From: Duncaniella sp.
GTDB lineage: Bacteria > Bacteroidota > Bacteroidia > Bacteroidales > Muribaculaceae
Reading direction: 5' to 3'
Assembly: GCF_029054785.1 (NCBI RefSeq)
Contig: NZ_JAIDEN010000127.1
Location: forward strand, 1-26,798
Length of the DNA: 26,798 nt
Shown here in pieces: positions 21,682 to 26,798 of the stretch. Numbering within the stretch: position 1 is the first letter of the stretch; each line of letters begins with the position of its first letter. Below the pieces are notes generated by a model. It saw nothing but the letters and a program-made list of their open reading frames with translations. It had not been told where the DNA came from and made no database searches. The position numbers and the translations under genes are program-made.

Positions 21682-22020
21682 ATGAAAAAATTAAGTTTTT
21701 TACTCATGGCGCTTGTTATGGTCGTGATGACATCATGCTCTTCAGGTATTGATACAAAGAAGTGCAATGAATTGCTCAACAAGGATTATCAGACCCTTTC
21801 TACCTCTGATATGGAATATCTTGCTGATCAATATGATATTTTAGTGACTGAAATCTCTCAGGCCTCAGATCCCGCGGCTTGGTTCGAAGCAAATTCTGAT
21901 AAGGAAGAGCTTTTTACGAATTTTGCCGGATTTGCGGTCTATTGTCAATCCGTAGACGTTCCGTCAAGCGTTCAGAAAAAAATGGAATCAGTGATGAAAA
22001 AGATGAAATCAGTGATGTAA
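21682..22020 (+). CDS. Small lipoprotein with Met/Lys repeat tail (LpC)
   Basis: A 112-residue protein. The start at 21682 (MKKLSFLLMALVMVVM) is preferred over the in-frame Met at 21625 because it begins the signal peptide directly after an A-rich leader. The lipobox is VMTSC (Cys19). The mature part is short and helical (TKKCNELLNKDYQTLSTSDM, LADQYDILVTEIS) with a second Cys in AVYCQSVD. The tail MESVMKKMKSVM is a tandem duplication, encoded by ATG(G/A)AATCAGTGATG twice (21982-21996 and 22003-22017). No family is recognised. It follows the previous gene by 84 nt and precedes the second hairpin and zinc-ribbon module. Confidence 0.72.
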   Translation: MKKLSFLLMALVMVVMTSCSSGIDTKKCNELLNKDYQTLSTSDMEYLADQYDILVTEISQASDPAAWFEANSDKEELFTNFAGFAVYCQSVDVPSSVQKKMESVMKKMKSVM

Positions 22021-22102
22021 CAGGGGCGCGATTTTTTCAAATTGTAAAGACTGAAAGACTTATTCTGCAATTCATTAATAGATATAGATGCGGCAGAATT
22101 TG

Positions 22103-22155
22103 AATTTGGATTTGAGGCCGTGCTGCATGAAAATGCAATGCGGCCTCCCCAAATT
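22103..22155 (+). other. Hairpin upstream of third zinc-ribbon gene
   Basis: Three stems are nested: AATTTGG/CCAAATT outer (22103-22109 with 22149-22155), GAGGCCG/CGGCCTC (22114-22120 with 22141-22147), and TGCAT/ATGCA inner around GAAA. No strong U-tract follows. It ends 7 nt before the duplicated zinc-ribbon leader, the same placement as 19885-19936, although the stem sequence differs. The rest of 22021-22182 shows no gene. Confidence 0.55.
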
Positions 22156-22161
22156 GAACCA

Positions 22162-22286
22162 ATCAAAAAAAGTAATTGCAAAATGGAAGCTCAAAATCAG
22201 AAAACGTGCCCTTACTGTGGCGAAACAATACTGGCGAGCGCCAAGAAGTGTCGTTATTGCCAGAGCTGGCTTGACGGGCGCGAGGA
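22162..22286 (+). repeat. Duplicated leader plus zinc-ribbon module, copy 2
   Basis: The partner of 19937-20060. It includes about 21 bases of leader and the first 35 codons, with three amino acid differences (Ala for Asp, Gln for His, Tyr for Phe) and five silent changes. Homology ends at the same codon. Confidence 0.85.
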
Positions 22287-22995
22287 GATGCCGGCTACTG
22301 TAACCTCCGGCGGTGCGGTAGAGTCTGGATTTGTGAATGAGGAAACAACCGAAGATCAAGGATGTGGATTTTCTCATGGAACGATAAATGTATTATTTTT
22401 AATAGCGATACTCTGTGTGCTTGTCAGTACAGCCCATGATATTGATGATCTGTTTTACAAAGGCGGTATAATTCATCGGAGCGTGAGTGGCTGGGCTGTG
22501 GGTATTGTGCGGCTGTTGTGCTATATCCCGTCATGGATTGGAATAATTGTCGGAGGTGTGGTCGGTGTCCTTTTCACAAAGGCTGTTAAGACGAAACTGA
22601 AAAACGATCGCATTCAGTCGCCCGGCGCAGGGTTGATGACCACTCTCATTGTACTGGAGTGTCTGGTGATACCGATTGCTCTGATTGTAGACATGGTTGA
22701 TGGTATGGGTGAGGATGCAGAGATAGGAGCCGGACTGCTGGCATGTCTTGTTGCGCTTCCGTTGATGATAGTAGGTATTATTGTCGCATTTAAATTGTTC
22801 AGACTCTCATCCGGTTATAAAAAAGCCTGTGGATGGCTGCTTGCCGGGCTTGCCGTAGAGGTGATTTTTTATTCTTTGCCCTCGTCTGCTAAAGACATTG
22901 GCGTCTGGGTTGGTCTGCTGGCGGTGATAGTCAATTATTATTTTTGTAAATCTATTGTTAATATCCTGACTTCTGATGCGGATGAAAATGAATAG
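22183..22995 (+). CDS. Zinc-ribbon multi-pass membrane protein (ZR3)
   Basis: A 270-residue protein. I start at 22183 (MEAQNQKTCPYCGE), matching the ZR2 start and the shared leader; the Met at 22120 would be inside the hairpin. The zinc ribbon has Cys9, 12, 23, 26. After a short linker there are about six hydrophobic segments: INVLFLIAILCVLVS, IVRLLCYIPSWIGIIVGG, LMTTLIVLECLVIPIALIV, LLACLVALPLMIVGIIVAF, GWLLAGLAVEVIFYSL and VGLLAVIVNYYFC. A DDLFYKGGIIHRS loop follows the first. The membrane part is unrelated by eye to that of ZR2. No transport or catalytic motif is seen. The 3' end overlaps the following lipoprotein start region by 8-20 nt, so the two are coupled. Confidence 0.75.
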   Translation: MEAQNQKTCPYCGETILASAKKCRYCQSWLDGREEMPATVTSGGAVESGFVNEETTEDQGCGFSHGTINVLFLIAILCVLVSTAHDIDDLFYKGGIIHRSVSGWAVGIVRLLCYIPSWIGIIVGGVVGVLFTKAVKTKLKNDRIQSPGAGLMTTLIVLECLVIPIALIVDMVDGMGEDAEIGAGLLACLVALPLMIVGIIVAFKLFRLSSGYKKACGWLLAGLAVEVIFYSLPSSAKDIGVWVGLLAVIVNYYFCKSIVNILTSDADENE

Positions 22996-23896
22996 GCTGA
23001 TCAATATTATGGTCTGTGCGCTGCTTGTGCTTGTGTCCGTGGGCTGCAGCGATAAGGAGACGGAACGGAAACTCACAGGTTCCTGGATCGGCGTGACCAC
23101 GGACGATTCCGAAGGCGTGCCGGTTGAGATTGCATACAGGCTTGACCTGAACGGGTCCAACAAAATGAAAATGACTATGTCAGTCTCGATGATGGGCTTC
23201 AGTGATATCATGACATTTTCATATAAAGGTGGCTGGAAGGCTGACACTGAAACGATCTGGCTTGATGTTGACGGTGGTCTTGATGTCAGAATCGACTCCG
23301 GACTGGAGCTGCTTGCCAATATGATCGGAGTCAGCACATCGGAACTTAAACGTGAACTGCGCCGGGAATTCGAATCTGAAATGTCGGGTTTCTCATATAT
23401 GGATATCGTGAAACTCAGCGCAGATGAACTTGTGGTTGAAGAAAATGGCGAAAGAGTCTATTTCAAGCGTGAACGTGCTTCGGAATATTCCGGTTCGTCC
23501 GAAGCATCACAGGCCACGGAAAGCTGCCAGGTCGAAGGTGATTATTTAGTCGAAGGTGATTATTTATCGGAGGTTTCGGAATCATCGGCTCCGGAATATG
23601 TGACACTGAGGGGTAAAATCGGTGGCAAATATCCTGTCGAGATGCAACTGGATGTTTCTGATCTGTCTGATATCAGCGGGCGTTACCGCTACACGGCGTC
23701 AGGGTCCGGTGACTGGCTTGATCTGAAAGGTGATATCTATAAGCAGCACCTTTCGATGAAGGAATACAACGAAAAGGGTGAATGCAGTGGTTCTTGGGAA
23801 GGAGAGTGCTTTGATGCCGAAGATAGCGGCTGGAGTTTCTCCGGAACAATGACAAATTATGCAGGAAAAACATTTCAGGTCAGTCTGAATCAATAA
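22976..23896 (+). CDS. Lipoprotein with two beta-rich halves (LpD)
   Basis: Up to 306 residues; in-frame ATGs at 22976, 22982 and 22988 are all possible, the last giving MNRLINIMVCALLVLVSVGC. The lipobox Cys is followed by SDKETERKLTGSWIGV, a lipocalin-like beginning of repeated strands with alternating turns (KMKMTMSVSMMGFSD, WKADTETIWLDVDGG). The C-terminal 100 residues (LRGKIGGKYPVEMQLDVS, SGRYRYTASG, GSWEGECFD, SFSGTMTN, GKTFQVSL) form a Gly/aromatic beta pattern found in various bacterial envelope proteins; I cannot name the family with certainty. A linker carries VEGDYL twice, from an 18-nt tandem repeat at 23531-23566. It is translationally coupled to ZR3. Confidence 0.75.
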   Translation: MRMKMNRLINIMVCALLVLVSVGCSDKETERKLTGSWIGVTTDDSEGVPVEIAYRLDLNGSNKMKMTMSVSMMGFSDIMTFSYKGGWKADTETIWLDVDGGLDVRIDSGLELLANMIGVSTSELKRELRREFESEMSGFSYMDIVKLSADELVVEENGERVYFKRERASEYSGSSEASQATESCQVEGDYLVEGDYLSEVSESSAPEYVTLRGKIGGKYPVEMQLDVSDLSDISGRYRYTASGSGDWLDLKGDIYKQHLSMKEYNEKGECSGSWEGECFDAEDSGWSFSGTMTNYAGKTFQVSLNQ

Positions 23897-23932
23897 GAGG
23901 ATGTGCTGACTGGAAAATAATACTTAAATATA

Positions 23933-24772
23933 ATGAACGGATATTTGAAAATGGCGTTGCCGGCAATGGTTTTCGGCTTGATGCTGACTTCATGCGAGCA
24001 GACGTTGACAGAAGATGAGAAAAAAGTTATCACGACAGACATTCCCAAAGAAATGTTTCGGGAAATTGTCATGGCGACTGCTGATGAGCTTGATGATTTT
24101 CTGTGGGACGGTGTTGTACGCTATGCCGAGGAGACAGGTGACAGGGTGCAGCGTAAGATAGACGAGAGAAACAGGACGGCGGCCTTCATGGGCGGTAACA
24201 TGTTTGATTTCGCGGAACTGTTCGGAACATCGACAAATGAGATCTATGCCAAGGAATATAACAATTATATATTGTATGCTAACAATCATCGTTCAGATTT
24301 GCTTGAATTGGTCAATAAAATGTCAGAGGTGATAGCGAATAACCCGTCGATAGCATATAGTTACGCCTCCGGCTGTCTTGACCAGGTTCCGATGAGTTAT
24401 TTTCAGAAAGTAAGCAGTGATCTGCCATCGTCTATTAACGAGATTTTCGTTGGTGGTACAGACAACCTGACTATGGACAGTTCTGATAAAGTCAGCTGGG
24501 GCGAGGCTGTTATGGGAGAGTATAGAAGACCTCGCCTGTCATCGTCGGCGGTCTTGTGCGCTGTCCTGCGGACAATGGGTGATGTCGACAAACCCAAGGC
24601 TGTTTATGCGGTATATGATGATGAACGCGAAGCATGGGAGGTAGGCTACAATAATAAAGATGCCTATTTTGTCACATTTGAGATCAAAGGCGATGTGCTT
24701 AGATATGAATACTCCCCGACGCGCTATTCGGCAGAACTCGCCAAATCGGAACTGAATGCGTTGAACAAATAA
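23933..24772 (+). CDS. Lipoprotein, family not recognised (LpE)
   Basis: A 279-residue protein with the signal MNGYLKMALPAMVFGLML and lipobox LTSC (Cys21), followed by EQTLTEDEKKVITTDIPKE. The N-terminal two-thirds is helical and charged, with FREIVMATADELDDFLWDG, ERNRTAAFMGG, and a Tyr/Asn-rich YAKEYNNYILYANNHR. The C-terminal part looks like a compact beta domain: AVLCAVLRTMGD, KAVYAVYDDEREAWEVGYNN, FVTFEIKGDVLRYEYSPT. No family recognised. It is the last gene of the cluster, 36 nt after LpD, and its stop is about 115 nt before a strong terminator. Possibly distantly related to LpB in layout. Its role is unknown. Confidence 0.73.
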   Translation: MNGYLKMALPAMVFGLMLTSCEQTLTEDEKKVITTDIPKEMFREIVMATADELDDFLWDGVVRYAEETGDRVQRKIDERNRTAAFMGGNMFDFAELFGTSTNEIYAKEYNNYILYANNHRSDLLELVNKMSEVIANNPSIAYSYASGCLDQVPMSYFQKVSSDLPSSINEIFVGGTDNLTMDSSDKVSWGEAVMGEYRRPRLSSSAVLCAVLRTMGDVDKPKAVYAVYDDEREAWEVGYNNKDAYFVTFEIKGDVLRYEYSPTRYSAELAKSELNALNK

Positions 24773-24886
24773 TCCATCCAAAGATATTTGGTGAAACATC
24801 CTGTGAACTTGTTTAATGACCTTTGAATCGGTACTGCGTGGCTCTTGATAGGTCAAGGTGTTATTGATAAGGATTATACAGCGGAG

Positions 24887-24914
24887 CCGCCCTGATTTTT
24901 TTCGGGGCGGTTTT
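24887..24914 (+). terminator. Intrinsic terminator of the zinc-ribbon/lipoprotein operon
   Basis: CCGCCCTGA pairs with TCGGGGCGG (one T-G pair) around a T-rich loop and is followed by TTTT. It ends directly at the kinase stop codon (24915-24917), so it also separates convergent transcripts. Reading the minus strand no T-tract follows, so it is less suited as a terminator for the kinase. No gene is seen in 24773-24886. Confidence 0.8.
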
Positions 24915-26534
24915 CTATTGGTGCTGGCGCAGAATTTCGCGCAGGCGGTTGATTTCGGCATTTTCAATTTCGATGGCTTTTGACGGCACGTCATAGGCTT
25001 CGAGAGCCCATGACCCGTCGGCTGTCTGCCAGACCCTTTCGGAAACATTATAGGGGACCGGATTGGGGGAGAGCGGTGCAGGCTTGCCTACACGCGCGAA
25101 TGCCTTCATCTCCTTGTCGAGGATCTCGGCTGTATGCTCCGTCTCGTATTTCTCGATGAAAGCAGCCATGCGGATGCTGAACCATGTTATGTGTTGCAGC
25201 GGATTGTGTTCCTGATTGGCGGTGTAGATCGGATAGAACCAGCGTATTGCCTCGTCTTTGGCATTGATGCGCCACAGACGTTTGCGCGCTGTGACATATG
25301 ACCGCTGTGTCGACACCGTGTCGCACATATCCAGATGTCTCTGAAGATGTATGGCCGAAACCTGCTGAGTCTTCTCATAGAGGATGGCCAGCAGGCTGTC
25401 GTTCTTGAAAGTCGAGGAGGCAGAAAGCATGGCTGTCGGGCTGGTCTGTGTGAGCGGTAGTGGCTCTGTCAGGGGTGATTCGGCTGTGTGTCCGGATGGG
25501 TCTTCAGGAAAAATCTGCTTCTGAGTTGCGATCGGGACTGATTCTGAGTAAGTGTCGGCTGATGGACGGATGTCGGCTGTGGGAATGGCAGTGCGCGCCG
25601 TATCGGTGTCAGACCGGGCGGAGTTTTCTGTAATTGCAGTTGGTGGCGGAGCCGGAGTTTCGCCGGTAAATCCGGCCTCGTCAGAGCCTGACGGCCAAAG
25701 GTAGATTGTGGCGGTTGCGGCGATGGCGGCGATGGCTGAGAAGATGGCCGCGACTCTGCCGCGTTTCAAGGCTTTACGCCGACGGTCTATCAGCAGCGGG
25801 ATCGAGGCTGCCGATGCGGGACGCATGTCGGGATTCTCCGCGGTGCATTTTCCGGCAACGGCAAGCGCCGCCTTGTCGTCAGGCAGGAGTTCGCCTATGA
25901 TGCGGCCTATGGCGAAGACGTCGATTCTCGGATCGGTCGGAGCCTCCGAGGCAAACTGTTCGGGAGCGGCATAGCGGGGAGTTCCGGCCGATGCCTTCAT
26001 GGCGCTCCACACATCGCCGTCGGCCGCTCCGAAATCAATCAGTCTTACCGTATGTCCGCGGCGGGTAAGCATGATGTTTGACGGTTTCAGATCGCGGTGG
26101 ACCAGCCCCTGTGAATGTATGTAATCCACGGCGTCGCAGATCTCCCGAAGTATGCGCAACCGTTCCTCCGGAGGTGGCAGCACCCCGTAGCCGAGGAGCT
26201 CTTTGAGCGAGGGGCCGTCGACAAACTCGCAGACGATCGTATCGCCAAGCCCGTCGACAGGCTCATGGCTGATGGTCTGCGCTATGTTGGGGTGGGAGAG
26301 CCCGAAGCCTATTTCGAACTCCTTGCGGAGCAGCGCACGGTGGAGAGGCGAGGCGGAGTAGATCGGGAGAAGGGCCTTGACGGCCACGTGGCGCCCATAG
26401 CGCGTGGCGCGTATCACCCGACACCATCCTGCGGCAGAACTGTGGATCTCGGCGCCCAGACGTATGACATTGTCAAAGATCATATCGTCTGCGCCGATGA
26501 AGCCTGAATCTGTGATGGTGTTGGCTGATGTCAT
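24915..26534 (-). CDS. Hanks-type Ser/Thr protein kinase, transmembrane
   Basis: A 539-residue kinase that should phosphorylate proteins from the cytoplasmic side. Motifs in order are: VAVK (Lys53, ATP), KEFEIG helix C with Glu72 or Glu74, HRDLKPSN (Asp148 catalytic), IDFG (Asp167, Mg), GTPRYAAPE (ending Glu192), and ID-FAIG (Asp205). The usual GxGxxG loop is degenerate (LGAEIHSSAAGW). A basic RRRKALKRGR patch precedes one membrane helix (about residues 261-281). A Pro/Thr/Ser-rich periplasmic stretch then leads to a C-terminal domain (about residues 375-539) of no family I recognise, which may sense a ligand. It is monocistronic, convergent with the lipoprotein operon. All key catalytic residues are present, so it is probably active. 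Confidence 0.9.
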   Translation of the reverse strand: MTSANTITDSGFIGADDMIFDNVIRLGAEIHSSAAGWCRVIRATRYGRHVAVKALLPIYSASPLHRALLRKEFEIGFGLSHPNIAQTISHEPVDGLGDTIVCEFVDGPSLKELLGYGVLPPPEERLRILREICDAVDYIHSQGLVHRDLKPSNIMLTRRGHTVRLIDFGAADGDVWSAMKASAGTPRYAAPEQFASEAPTDPRIDVFAIGRIIGELLPDDKAALAVAGKCTAENPDMRPASAASIPLLIDRRRKALKRGRVAAIFSAIAAIAATATIYLWPSGSDEAGFTGETPAPPPTAITENSARSDTDTARTAIPTADIRPSADTYSESVPIATQKQIFPEDPSGHTAESPLTEPLPLTQTSPTAMLSASSTFKNDSLLAILYEKTQQVSAIHLQRHLDMCDTVSTQRSYVTARKRLWRINAKDEAIRWFYPIYTANQEHNPLQHITWFSIRMAAFIEKYETEHTAEILDKEMKAFARVGKPAPLSPNPVPYNVSERVWQTADGSWALEAYDVPSKAIEIENAEINRLREILRQHQ

Positions 26535-26589
26535 TTCTGTGGTGGCTCTGGCGGTGGTTTGCAGGCTGTTATTAGCCTTTGGCGGTATG

Positions 26590-26623
26590 CAAAATTAGCG
26601 AAAAAAATCAGAAGGGCCACAAA
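26590..26623 (-). promoter_or_regulatory. Predicted kinase promoter
   Basis: On the minus strand TTTG (26620-26623), 22 nt, then TAATTTTG (26590-26597) is close to consensus, with a spacer slightly longer than normal. It would give a leader of about 45-50 nt before the ATG at 26534. Confidence 0.5.
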
Positions 26624-26647
26624 AATATGCAGTCCGGTGAAAATTTT

Positions 26648-26679
26648 TTTGGTAGATATTTGGAAATTGCTTACCTTTG
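26648..26679 (+). promoter_or_regulatory. Predicted tRNA-Pro promoter
   Basis: TTTG (26648-26651), 20 nt, then TACCTTTG (26672-26679) matches the consensus exactly. The tRNA begins 43 nt further on. Confidence 0.7.
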
Positions 26680-26721
26680 TGCTCGCAAAAAGATGCCAGG
26701 TTACACGCATTTTTATTTGTT

Positions 26722-26794
26722 CGGGGTGTAGCACAGTTGGCAGCGCGCCACGTTCGGGACGTGGAGGTCGGAAGTTCGAGTCTTCTCACCCCGA
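26722..26794 (+). tRNA. tRNA-Pro(CGG)
   Basis: The acceptor CGGGGTG pairs with CACCCCG (26787-26793), with discriminator A at 26794. The anticodon stem CCACG/CGTGG holds loop TTCGGGA, giving anticodon CGG (Pro, CCG codons). The T-arm has GTTCGAGTC. No CCA is encoded (CAT follows). The window ends four bases later, so no terminator can be seen. Confidence 0.95.
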
Positions 26795-26798
26795 CATT

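Noticed and set aside
22120..22182. Upstream start for ZR3
   Set aside because: It lies in the hairpin and is not shared with ZR2, whose leader and start are otherwise duplicated.
24539..25048. 169-residue minus-strand frame across the operon terminator
   Set aside because: Antisense to LpE and out of frame with the kinase; passes through the terminator; no motif.
1..26798. CRISPR arrays, insertion sequences, integrases, att sites
   Set aside because: No regularly spaced repeats, transposase motifs or terminal inverted repeats were found; tRNA genes show no adjoining partial copies.

Overview
The window looks like Bacteroidota chromosome, most likely order Bacteroidales and possibly Muribaculaceae-like (the family is inference). 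The evidence: a cluster of Mfa1/FimA-type fimbrillin lipoproteins with DUF5119 and DUF3575 partners, an ilvD-ilvB-ilvN-thioesterase-ilvC operon, almost no Shine-Dalgarno sequences, and several promoters matching the Bacteroidales consensus TTTG-N19..22-TAnnTTTG. I see no insertion sequence, integrase, prophage or CRISPR array.

Layout. (1) 1-9879, minus strand: a probable fimbrial operon. It is read from a promoter near 10214-10244 through a roughly 330-nt leader. The order is OmpA-like/DUF3575 outer-membrane protein, DUF5119 lipoprotein, then at least seven tandem fimbrillin-like lipoproteins, the last cut by the window edge. The promoter spacer contains a G7 run and one intergenic gap a 9-base G/C run, both possible slippage sites. 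Two intergenic gaps carry the same hairpin with a compensatory base-pair change. (2) 10353-16691, minus strand: the branched-chain amino acid operon ilvD, ilvB, ilvN, an acyl-ACP thioesterase and ilvC, with a strong promoter and a U-tailed terminator. (3) 16777-17355, minus strand: tRNA-Glu, rpsT, tRNA-Glu, with the two tRNA genes identical. (4) 17475-18333: recO on the plus strand, tail-overlapped by a possible small membrane protein on the minus strand. (5) 18462-19055, minus strand: a putative HTH regulator. It is divergent from (6) 19218-24772, plus strand: nine genes encoding three membrane proteins with an N-terminal zinc ribbon, one TM2 protein and five lipoproteins of no recognised family, closed by a terminator. 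This is the best candidate for an undescribed system. (7) 24915-26534, minus strand: a Hanks-type Ser/Thr kinase with one transmembrane helix, ending against the terminator of (6). (8) 26722-26794, plus strand: tRNA-Pro(CGG).

How the genes work together. In region 1, DUF3575 and DUF5119 proteins with many lipid-anchored fimbrillins suggest a surface pilus or adhesin system with an enlarged subunit repertoire. All seven fimbrillins keep an Arg shortly after the lipobox, where type V pilins are cleaved. Region 2 is a complete set for valine and isoleucine synthesis from pyruvate/2-oxobutyrate up to the 2-oxo acids. In region 6 the second and third zinc-ribbon genes share about 125 bp of nearly identical DNA (leader plus zinc ribbon) fused to unrelated membrane domains, indicating recent module duplication. 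The lipoproteins between them are probably envelope partners, but no biochemical role can be assigned from sequence alone.
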